Position numbers and translations under genes: made by a program
Shown: positions 23,153 to 30,191 of the stretch, one piece after another
Numbering within the stretch: the stretch's first letter is position 1
Layout: every line of letters starts with the position of its first letter
Assembly: GCA_013362785.1 (NCBI GenBank)
Contig: JABFVM010000014.1
Coordinates: forward strand, 1-37,592
Length of the DNA: 37,592 nucleotides
Direction: 5' to 3'
From: Streptomyces sp.
GTDB taxonomy: Bacteria > Actinomycetota > Actinomycetes > Streptomycetales > Streptomycetaceae
Notes under the pieces: model-generated
The model's database searches: none
Seen by the model: the letters and a program-made list of their open reading frames with translations, nothing else
Told to the model about the DNA's origin: nothing

Positions 23153-24073
23153 TCAGGTCGGCGGGGCGTACCGGGCCTTCGTCTCGCGCAGCCGCTCCAG
23201 CGACTCGCGCGGGCTGAGGGCCTCGTCGCCCAGCCGGTCCAGGGCGATCCGGTACTCCTCCGTCTCGTCCTGGTCCTCCAGGAACGCGGCGCTCTTTATG
23301 TGCTCCAGATAGACGATGTCGGGCAGGTCGACGCCGCCGAAGCGCAGATACGTGACGGGGATGGCGGGCGCCGAGGCGTTGGTGACGTCCAGCGGAACGA
23401 TCTGCACGGTCACATGGGGGAGCCGGGCCATCTCCTCCAGGTACTCCAGCTGCTCGCGCATCACCTCGCGGCTGCCCAGCACCCGCAGCAGCACCGACTC
23501 GTCGACGATCGCCCACAGCCGGGGCGCCTCCGCGCGGTGCAGCAGCTCCCGGCGGCGCATCCGCAGCTCCACCCGCCGATGCACCTCACGGGCCGGCGCC
23601 GTCGGCAGCCCGCGCTCCACCACGGCCTGTGTGTAGGCCTGGGTCTGCAACAGTCCGGGGACGTACTGGAGCTCGAAGGTACGGATGGCCGTCGCGGCCT
23701 CCTGCAGCCCGACCAGCCGGTCGAACCACTCCGGCATCAGCCGCTTGTCGTACCGCTGCCACCATCCGGGCTCACCGGCACGCCGCAGCAACTGCAGCAG
23801 CACCGACGCCTCGTAGTCGTCGGTCCGGTACTGCTCCAGCAGGGCGCGCACATCGTTCTCCGTGGGCGGCCGACGGCCCTTGCCCGCCTCGATGCGCGAC
23901 AGCTTCGCCGGGCTGAACCCCACGGCACGCGCCGCCTGGTCCTGGGAGAGGCCGACGTCCTCGCGGATACCCGCCAGCTGCACGCCGACCAGCATCTTCA
24001 GCAGGGTCGGCGCGGGCTCGGTCCGGGTCAGATACGGTTCGAGACGGGAGATGCGAGGTGACTCGGCGGACAT
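23153..24073 (-). CDS. XRE-family regulator with DUF5753 (WhiJ-like)
   Basis: 306 residues, ATG start. Residues ~27-85 are an XRE helix-turn-helix (LAGIREDVGLSQDQAARAVGFSPAKLSRIE AGKGR, given in two parts). The remainder is DUF5753: FELQYVPGLLQTQAYTQAV, RMRRRELL, LWAIVDESVLLRVLG, and DLPDIVYLEHIKSAAFLED. Members pair with a small DUF397 protein that antagonises or modifies DNA binding, as in WhiJ-like clusters affecting Streptomyces development. The DUF397 gene lies just upstream on the same strand. A GATAAT -10 candidate is present on the minus strand at 24114-24109. Confidence 0.94.
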   Translation of the reverse strand: MSAESPRISRLEPYLTRTEPAPTLLKMLVGVQLAGIREDVGLSQDQAARAVGFSPAKLSRIEAGKGRRPPTENDVRALLEQYRTDDYEASVLLQLLRRAGEPGWWQRYDKRLMPEWFDRLVGLQEAATAIRTFELQYVPGLLQTQAYTQAVVERGLPTAPAREVHRRVELRMRRRELLHRAEAPRLWAIVDESVLLRVLGSREVMREQLEYLEEMARLPHVTVQIVPLDVTNASAPAIPVTYLRFGGVDLPDIVYLEHIKSAAFLEDQDETEEYRIALDRLGDEALSPRESLERLRETKARYAPPT

Positions 24074-24218
24074 CCTGACTCCCCGTAGACCGGCAGACGA
24101 CAGACCGCATTATCGCATCCCGCCGCCTCCCGTCGCCGGAACCGGGAGGAACCGAGAGAAGTGGGAGTGTCAACTTCCGTTTCTCGGTGGGACTTTGGCT
24201 CCCGGTCGGGACTTCGGC

Positions 24219-24252
24219 CCCGGTGGCTCCTTGGTCCCGGTGGCCCCTTGGT
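24219..24252. repeat. Two tandem 17-bp units downstream of the DUF397 gene
   Basis: CCCGGTGGCTCCTTGGT (24219-24235) and CCCGGTGGCCCCTTGGT (24236-24252) differ by one base, followed by a partial unit CCCGGT. Intergenic between the DUF397 and XRE genes. Confidence 0.85.
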
Positions 24253-24257
24253 CCCGG

Positions 24258-24488
24258 TCACACCAGGTGGTCGAACTCTCCCTCCTTCGCGCCCGCGAGG
24301 AACGCGGCGATCTCGGCGGGGGTGTAGACGAGGGCCGGCCCGTCGGGGTGGCGGGAGTTGCGCATCGCGATGCTCCCGTCGTCCAGGGAGGCCACCTCGA
24401 CGCAGTTGCCCTCGGCATTGCTGTGCCGGCTCTTGATCCAGCGGACGCCCAACGAGCTTGCCCGTACGCCGTTCGGTGCTGTTGGCAC
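24258..24488 (-). CDS. Small DUF397 protein (WhiJ-cluster partner)
   Basis: 76 residues from GTG at 24488, chosen because AAGGAG is six bases upstream; GTG at 24506 is an alternative. The DUF397 core is unmistakable: VRWIKSRHSNAEGNCVEVA, then GSIAMRNSRHPDGPALVYTPAEIAAFLAGAK. DUF397 proteins are partners of adjacent XRE/DUF5753 regulators and may sequester them. It is transcribed toward the XRE gene (185 bases apart) and away from the ATPase gene, across a region carrying a perfect inverted repeat. Confidence 0.94.
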   Translation of the reverse strand: MPTAPNGVRASSLGVRWIKSRHSNAEGNCVEVASLDDGSIAMRNSRHPDGPALVYTPAEIAAFLAGAKEGEFDHLV

Positions 24489-24579
24489 TGCACTCTCCTT
24501 GCTCACGTTCCGCCACGGGTGCGTCCCGTCGCCCCGGTGGGCTCGGGCCGCATCATGTGCTCTGCGTGGCACCGCTCGC

Positions 24580-24599
24580 GCAATTTCCCGTGAAATTGC
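24580..24599. promoter_or_regulatory. Perfect inverted repeat, candidate XRE operator
   Basis: GCAATTTC-CCGT-GAAATTGC is an AT-rich 8-bp palindrome in a very GC-rich background, between the divergent DUF397 and ATPase genes. It overlaps the -35 box of the plus-strand promoter described next. Confidence 0.7.
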
Positions 24600-24626
24600 A
24601 CGGGGGGAGCCGTCGGCGTGGATAAT
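24596..24626 (+). promoter_or_regulatory. Promoter of the anti-sigma-like ATPase gene
   Basis: TTGCAC (24596-24601) and GATAAT (24621-24626) are separated by 19 bases, about 60 bases before the GTG at 24687. The -35 overlaps the right arm of the inverted repeat, so binding there should block transcription. Confidence 0.55.
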
Positions 24627-24686
24627 AGCCGTTGGCGTCAACTGCTGCGTAGCCGCCTCGGCCTGACCATGTATCAGGGAGACGTT

Positions 24687-25250
24687 GTGTCCTTACCTGC
24701 GTACGAAGGGCTTCGAATGCCCGGTAGCGCCGCGTCCCCCGCGAGGTTGGCCGTGCCGCCGGAGGAGCGCCCCGGGACTCCGGGTGGGCGCCCTCTCACC
24801 AGGTCGGAACCCCGGAGCGCCCCGCCCCGTTCGGTCGCCCTGCGTCTCGCCGGCGCCGAACAGGACTGCGGCCGGGCCCGCGACTTCGTCCGTCGCACCC
24901 TGAGTGACTGGTCGCTGGACCACTGCAGCGCCGACGCCCTCATGGTGGTCACCGAGCTGGCCGCGAACGCCGTACTGCACGGCGTACCGCACTCCGCGCC
25001 CCTCCCCGCCGCGCACGGTGAGGCCGAGATCTGGCTGAGGCTCAGCCTCCGCCGCCCCGCCCATCTGGTCTGCGCCGTCACCGACCCCTGCGACAGCCCG
25101 CCCGTGTACCCGCACGCGAGCGACCCGCTCGACGAGCACGGCCGGGGGCTGCGCATCATCGACGCCCTGTCCGAGCACTGGGGCTGGACCCGGCGGCAGC
25201 CCCTGGGCAAGACGGTCTGGGCGATGCTCCCGACCGACCAGCAGATCTGA
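24687..25250 (+). CDS. HATPase_c_2 (RsbW/SpoIIAB-like) regulatory protein
   Basis: 187 residues from GTG at 24687, selected for GGGAG five bases upstream; the in-frame ATG at 24669 has no such site. After a Pro/Arg-rich ~55-residue leader comes the GHKL domain: FVRRTLSDWSLDH, N box VVTELAANAVLHG, G1 VCAVTDPCDSPP, G2 DEHGRGLRIIDALSEHWGW. These ATP-binding proteins act as Ser kinases or anti-sigma factors. In Streptomyces they commonly accompany XRE/DUF397 pairs, as here. No sigma factor or anti-anti-sigma gene is adjacent. Confidence 0.93.
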   Translation: MSLPAYEGLRMPGSAASPARLAVPPEERPGTPGGRPLTRSEPRSAPPRSVALRLAGAEQDCGRARDFVRRTLSDWSLDHCSADALMVVTELAANAVLHGVPHSAPLPAAHGEAEIWLRLSLRRPAHLVCAVTDPCDSPPVYPHASDPLDEHGRGLRIIDALSEHWGWTRRQPLGKTVWAMLPTDQQI

Positions 25251-25469
25251 ACCCGCTGAACCGCTGAACCGCCGGGCCTGAACTGTCGAGCCCGAGCCGT
25301 CGGGCCCGAATCCGAATAGGCCGTCATATTTGGGATGTCTCCGACGGCGGTGTAACGCGGCCCCGATCGCATGGCGCAGAAACAGGCAGAAGCGGGGCGC
25401 CCGGCAATGGCCAGAACTCGGCTCTGTGGGGCGGCCCATCGGCCAGCAACGCGTCAGATCGGATTTCTC
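25251..25469. other. 219-base intergenic region without a recognised gene
   Basis: Contains short imperfect repeats (CCGCTGAA twice near 25253-25267; GAGCCCGAGCCGTCGGGCCCGAA near 25288) and an AT-rich patch GTCATATTTGGGATGT around 25323-25338. The open frame from 25371 probably only becomes coding at 25470. No clear promoter hexamers found. Confidence 0.4.
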
Positions 25470-25820
25470 GTGAACACCGACCCGGTTTCCGGATACCAGA
25501 CGTACGACCAGCCCTCGGAACATGACCGCGCCCGCCGTAATCAGGCCACCGCGCGGAAGGCGGCCCTGACGATCTGCACGATCGCCGACGTCGCGGCGGG
25601 TGTGCTCGCTCTGTGGATCGTCCTTTTCCTGCTCGACGCGAACCAGGGGAACGCGTTCGTGGAGCTTGTGCGCGGAACGGCCGACTGGCTCGCGGGATGG
25701 GCACGAGACATTTTCACGATGGACACAGAGGGGTTGCGGGTTCTCCTTAATTACGGTCTTCCCGCCGTGTTGTATTTGTTGGTCGGGCATGGAATTGCCG
25801 CCCGACTCAACAGGGCCTGA
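25470..25820 (+). CDS. Small two-TM membrane protein, function unknown
   Basis: 116 residues from GTG at 25470; the frame stays open from ATG at 25371, but that stretch looks non-coding. A polar N-terminus rich in Asp/Gln/Arg (residues 1-32) precedes a membrane segment at about 33-55 (IADVAAGVLALWIVLFLL). A loop of about 35 residues with two Trp follows, then a second segment at about 90-108 (GLPAVLYLLVGHGIA). I recognise no family. Composition is less GC-rich than its neighbours toward the 3' end (TTAATTACGG, GTGTTGTATTTGTTGG), unlike ordinary Streptomyces codon use. The next small gene follows after 29 bases. Confidence 0.65.
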   Translation: MNTDPVSGYQTYDQPSEHDRARRNQATARKAALTICTIADVAAGVLALWIVLFLLDANQGNAFVELVRGTADWLAGWARDIFTMDTEGLRVLLNYGLPAVLYLLVGHGIAARLNRA

Positions 25821-25849
25821 TGGCATTAACCAGTGGAAGGATCGGCAAA

Positions 25850-26062
25850 GTGACGCGTAGTCCTGCCGAAAACGATCACCTGCCGATCTATGAAGACTTG
25901 GTGCGTGAACGCGGAGACGTCGTGGCGGAAGCGCAAATGGCGGCCGCGCACACCCAGAACCAGGCGACGGAACTGCTGACCGGTGGGGAGGTGAACCCCT
26001 GGGAGGCGCCCACGGGGCACCCTCCTCATCAGGCTCTTCCCGCTCATCCGGACTTCGGGTAG
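25850..26062 (+). CDS. Small acidic soluble protein, function unknown
   Basis: 70 residues from GTG at 25850, with GGAAGG nine bases upstream; ATG at 25820 overlapping the previous stop (TGATG) is an alternative and would add ten residues. The first 50 residues (PAENDHLPIYEDLVRERGDV, then AQMAAAHTQNQATELL) look helical and acidic. The end is Pro/His-rich. No known domain. Close spacing with the two-TM gene suggests one transcript, and the large HTH-nSTAND gene begins 76 bases further on in the same direction. Confidence 0.65.
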   Translation: MTRSPAENDHLPIYEDLVRERGDVVAEAQMAAAHTQNQATELLTGGEVNPWEAPTGHPPHQALPAHPDFG

Positions 26063-26092
26063 GGATTGCGCCGAGGTGGGGTGAATGCGTAG

Positions 26093-26119
26093 CTTGAACG
26101 CCTCTTGTTCGCGTTGAAG
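26093..26119 (+). promoter_or_regulatory. Imperfect inverted repeat before the nSTAND gene
   Basis: CTTGAACGC (26093-26101) and GCGTTGAAG (26111-26119) match at eight of nine positions around a 9-base loop, ending 20 bases before the GTG at 26139. It could be an operator for the protein's own HTH domain or a leader hairpin. Confidence 0.4.
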
Positions 26120-26138
26120 CGTTTGAAAGGTGCTCGCG

Positions 26139-29100
26139 GTGGGACGACGCGAGAAGCCGGTCGACCCCGCCGCCGGTCCCGTCGCGAGACTCGCGCACGA
26201 TCTGCGTGAGCTCCGGGCGAAGGCCGGGAAGCCGCCCTACCGCGAGATGGCCAAGCGGGCGGGCTACTCGACGACCGCGCTGTCCCAGGCCGCGGCCGGT
26301 GATCAGCTGCCGTCGCTCGCGGTCCTGCGCGCGTACGCCGAGGCCCTCGACGCCGATCCCGGGGAATGGGAACGACGGTGGCGGGAGGCGGACGCCGCGG
26401 TGCGGGTGCCCGCGCCGGACGAGAAGCCGCCGTATCGGGGGCTGGCCCGCTTCGAACCGGACGACAGCGATCTGTTCTTCGGCCGGGAGGCGCTGGTCGC
26501 CGACCTGGTGGGGATGGTGCGCGAGCACCGGTTCGCGGCGGTGTTCGGGCCGTCCGGCAGCGGCAAGTCGTCGCTGCTGCGGGCGGGGCTCGTACCGGGG
26601 CTGCGGCAGGCGGCGGCCGGCGAGCGACCGGCGCTGATCCGGGTGCTCACCCCGGGGGAGCGGCCCGCGCGCACGCACGAGCAGGCGCTCGTCCCGCGAG
26701 CCGGCGACGCGGACACGTGGGTGATCGTCGACCAGTTCGAGGAACTGTTTACCCTCTGCCGTGACCGCGAGGAGCGCGACCGGTTCCTCGATCTGCTGCT
26801 CGACGCGCGGCGGCCGGAGAGCCGACTGCGCGTCGTGGTCGCCGTCCGCGGTGACTTCTACGGCCACTGCGCCGACCACCGTGCGCTCGCCGAGGCCGTC
26901 TGCCGGGCCAACCTGCTGGTCGGGCCGATGAGCCGGGACGAACTGCGCGAGGTGATCACCGGCCCGGCGACCGCGGCCGGCCTGAACGTGGAGCGTTCCC
27001 TCACCGCCGAGATCCTCGACGAGGTCGTCGACCGGCCGGGCGCGCTGCCGATGCTCTCCCACGCCCTGCTGGAGACCTGGCGCCGGCGCCGCGGGCGGCT
27101 GCTGACGCTGGCGGCGTACGAGGAGACGGGCGGGGTGCGCGGGGCGATCGCCGCCACCGCGGAAGAGGTGTACGGGGCGCTGCCGGGGGAGCAGGGCCGT
27201 ATCGCCCGGCGCATTCTGCTGCGGCTGATCGCACCCGGTGACGGCACGGCCGACACCCGCCGTCCGGCGTCCCGGACCGAACTCGGCAGCGGTGCGCGGG
27301 ACGTACTGGAACGCCTCGTCGCCGCCCGACTGGTCACCCTCGACGGCGACACGGTCGAGCTCGCCCACGAGGCCCTGATCACCGGCTGGCCCCGCCTCGC
27401 CGGCTGGATCGAGGAGGGCCGCGACCGACTCCGCACCCAACGCGCCCTCGGCGAGGCAGCCCACGCCTGGGAACAACTCGAACGCGACCCTGGCGCGCTG
27501 TACCGGGGGACGCGACTGGCCAGGGCGGAGGAGCTGTTCGCCCGGGAGGCAGGCGAGGGCGTCGGCCGGGCGGCGAGCCAGGACCCCGTCTGGGAGTCGG
27601 GCGAGGGCGTCGGCCGGGAGTCGGACGCGGATGGCACCCCGCCGGGCCAGGACCCCGCGTGGGGCTCCGACGGGGACCTCGCCGGGCAGTCGAGTCGAGG
27701 CCTCGCCCCGAAGCCCGACCAGCACCGTGCCCCGGCCCCCGACGACGATCTCACCCCCCTGGAACGAGCCTTCCTCACCGCATCCCTCGCCGGTCGTGAG
27801 GCCGAGCGGGAGGCTGAGGGGCGGGCTGTGCGGCGGACTCGGGGGCTGGTTGTCGGGCTGACCGTGGTGCTCGTGCTGGCGTTGGCCGCCGGGCTGGTGG
27901 CCTGGCAGCGGGATCGGGTCGGGCAGGAGGAGGCGGCGAAGGCCGCTGCGCGTCGGCTGGCCGGTGTGGCCGACGGGCTGCGTTCCACCGATCCCCGTAC
28001 CGCCGCCCTGCTCGGCGTCGCCGCATGGCGGATCGCGCCGCTCACCGAGTCGCGGTCGGCGCTGCTGAGTGCGCTCGCGCAGCCGGAACTGGACGCCTTC
28101 ACCGATCCCCAGGCCGGAAGGGGCGTCCGGCGTTTCCTCGCCGACGGCGGCCGGACCCTGCTCAGGGTCGACGGCACCACGGTGACCGCCCGGAACGTGG
28201 CCGACCACAAGGTCACCGCCACCTACCGGCTGCCGAGCGGCACGGAGGTGGGCGACGCCGGTCCCGACTCCCGTCACCTCGACGTCATCGGGCCCGATGG
28301 GGGAGAGCGGCTGTGGAGCCTCACCAAGGGCAGGCCGGCCGCTGAGCTGAGCGACGTGGCGCTGGAGGCCGACGCGGCCGACGGGAGTACGTATCTCACC
28401 GCGCCGCCGGACGGCCCCGGCACGGTCCGGCTGCACCGTACGGGCGACGGTCAGGTCGTCTTCAGCACCGGCCTCCCGCGCACGCTCGCCACGGCGGCCG
28501 TCGGTCCCGGTGGCCGGCTGATCGCGCTCTGCCCGGCGGAGGGCCCGCTTCAGCTGTGGGACACCGGCCGCCGAACAAAACTGTCGGGGGCGTGGGAGAA
28601 GGCGGACAAGAACCTGTGCGGCACCGGCTCCGGTGCCGACGGCGGCGCGCGGCTGCTGCGGTTCAGCGGGGACGGCAAGCGGCTGGCCGCCGTCTACGGC
28701 ACCCGGGCCCTGGTCTGGGACGTGCGCGGCGGACGGACGCTCGCCGACTTCGCAGCCGGTGACGGCGTCACCGGCTTCACGGAGGCCAGCCTGTCCCCCG
28801 ACGGACAGTTCCTGGCCACGGCGGACGACGACGAACTCGCCGTATGGCGCCTGTCCAACGGCGGCACGCAGGTCTACCACCGGAGGCTGCCCGACGCCGA
28901 CACGGCCGCGCTGACCTGGGACCCGGGCAGTCGGCGTCTGCTGCGCTACCTCGACGGCGCCACCGTCCATACCCTCGATCTGACCGAACGGCTCACCGCG
29001 CACTGGCGGACCACACCGGTCGACGCGAGCGCGCTCAGCCCGGACGGCACCGTCCTGGCCACCGCCACCCGCTCCGGCGGCGGCTACCGCTTCGAACTGC

Positions 29101-30056
29101 GGGCCACGGACACCGGCGGCGTGCTCGCCCACGCGGCACTCGGCCCGCTGCCGAGCGTGTCCGACGAGAACATCCCCCTGCTGGCCTTCAGCCCGGACGG
29201 CGGCGCGCTGGCCGTGGCCGACACCGCCTCCGTGCGCGGCTCGCTGCGGCTGCGGTTCACCGTGTGGGACGTACGGACGCACCGGGTGCGTACGGTGCTC
29301 GACACCTCCGGCGCGGTCGACCGCCCGGTCCGCACGCTCGCCCTGGGGCCCGAGGGCCGTACGGTGCTGGCCGTCCGGTCCGCGGTCGACAGCGACGGCA
29401 CCACGGCGGAGATCTGGGACACCGGGCAGCGGCGACGGTCGGGCACCGTGCGAGGGCTGGACGGGGATGCTCTCGCCGTGCGGCCGGACGGCGGGCTGTT
29501 CGTGAGCTCCGACGACCAGTACGTCGATCCCGGGTCGGGCCGGACCACCGGGCGGGCGCTCGCCGACGGCCGCGAGGTCACCGCGCTGGCGTTCAGCCGC
29601 GACGGCACCCGGCTCGCCGTAGGCGACTCCACCGGGCACATCACCCTGTGGGACGGCGACCTCCGGCACCGTACCGGCGCGCTGACCGGCACCTCCGACA
29701 CGGTCTCCGCGGGAGAGCCCGAGGCGGTGCGGGCACTCGCCTTCTCCGCCGACGGCGCCACCCTCGCCGTCGGCGGAGCCAACGGCACCCTGCGGCTGTG
29801 GGACACCGAGGGCCAGCAGCAGCTCGGGGCCGACCTGCCCACGCCCGGCGACGAGATCCGCACCCTCGCCTTCGCCGAGGACGGCGGAACCGTGTACACC
29901 GGCGGCCCCTCCGTACGGCTCCAGCGGTTCCCCGTCGACCCGGACCGGGCGGTCCGCGCCATCTGCGCGCGGGCCGGGGGTGGACTGACCGAGGCGCAGT
30001 GGCGGAGCTACGTCCCCGACGCGCCGTACGAGAACGTGTGCGGCGAAGGCCGATGA
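26139..30056 (+). CDS. HTH-nSTAND1 NTPase-TM-WD40 repeat protein
   Basis: 1305 residues from GTG at 26139 (GAAAGG eight bases upstream; GTG at 26130 abuts that site). Order: XRE-like HTH at ~14-75 (YREMAKRAGYSTTALSQAA); the conserved PYRGLARFEPDDSDLFFGRE entry to the STAND module at 98-117; Walker A GPSGSGKSS 137-145; Walker B WVIVDQFEELFTL 194-206; VVVAVRGDFYGHC at 232; helical region to ~470; an unusual Gly/Asp/Pro-rich linker 472-536 with a repeated GEGVGR..QDPxW motif; membrane segment 569-589; then WD40-type repeats from ~640 (LAFSRDGTRLAVGDSTGHIT, LRLWDTEGQ). STAND NTPases switch or oligomerise on ligand binding; in bacteria some are antiphage sensors, others developmental regulators. 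Role here unknown. Confidence 0.94.
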   Translation: MGRREKPVDPAAGPVARLAHDLRELRAKAGKPPYREMAKRAGYSTTALSQAAAGDQLPSLAVLRAYAEALDADPGEWERRWREADAAVRVPAPDEKPPYRGLARFEPDDSDLFFGREALVADLVGMVREHRFAAVFGPSGSGKSSLLRAGLVPGLRQAAAGERPALIRVLTPGERPARTHEQALVPRAGDADTWVIVDQFEELFTLCRDREERDRFLDLLLDARRPESRLRVVVAVRGDFYGHCADHRALAEAVCRANLLVGPMSRDELREVITGPATAAGLNVERSLTAEILDEVVDRPGALPMLSHALLETWRRRRGRLLTLAAYEETGGVRGAIAATAEEVYGALPGEQGRIARRILLRLIAPGDGTADTRRPASRTELGSGARDVLERLVAARLVTLDGDTVELAHEALITGWPRLAGWIEEGRDRLRTQRALGEAAHAWEQLERDPGALYRGTRLARAEELFAREAGEGVGRAASQDPVWESGEGVGRESDADGTPPGQDPAWGSDGDLAGQSSRGLAPKPDQHRAPAPDDDLTPLERAFLTASLAGREAEREAEGRAVRRTRGLVVGLTVVLVLALAAGLVAWQRDRVGQEEAAKAAARRLAGVADGLRSTDPRTAALLGVAAWRIAPLTESRSALLSALAQPELDAFTDPQAGRGVRRFLADGGRTLLRVDGTTVTARNVADHKVTATYRLPSGTEVGDAGPDSRHLDVIGPDGGERLWSLTKGRPAAELSDVALEADAADGSTYLTAPPDGPGTVRLHRTGDGQVVFSTGLPRTLATAAVGPGGRLIALCPAEGPLQLWDTGRRTKLSGAWEKADKNLCGTGSGADGGARLLRFSGDGKRLAAVYGTRALVWDVRGGRTLADFAAGDGVTGFTEASLSPDGQFLATADDDELAVWRLSNGGTQVYHRRLPDADTAALTWDPGSRRLLRYLDGATVHTLDLTERLTAHWRTTPVDASALSPDGTVLATATRSGGGYRFELRATDTGGVLAHAALGPLPSVSDENIPLLAFSPDGGALAVADTASVRGSLRLRFTVWDVRTHRVRTVLDTSGAVDRPVRTLALGPEGRTVLAVRSAVDSDGTTAEIWDTGQRRRSGTVRGLDGDALAVRPDGGLFVSSDDQYVDPGSGRTTGRALADGREVTALAFSRDGTRLAVGDSTGHITLWDGDLRHRTGALTGTSDTVSAGEPEAVRALAFSADGATLAVGGANGTLRLWDTEGQQQLGADLPTPGDEIRTLAFAEDGGTVYTGGPSVRLQRFPVDPDRAVRAICARAGGGLTEAQWRSYVPDAPYENVCGEGR
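27552..27618 (+). repeat. 19-bp direct repeat in the nSTAND linker
   Basis: GGCGAGGGCGTCGGCCGGG occurs at 27552-27570 and 27600-27618, 48 bases (16 codons) apart, encoding GEGVGR twice in a low-complexity insertion. Confidence 0.85.
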
Positions 30057-30191
30057 ATCGGGTCCAAAGGGATGAAAAACGGTCCGGCGGAACGGCGTCG
30101 GATTGTTCAGAGTGACCGGGCGGGTCGCTGAAAAACGCCTCTGACCTGGACGCTCGGTGGCCGGACATCCCCTCACCCAGGTTCTGGTCAC

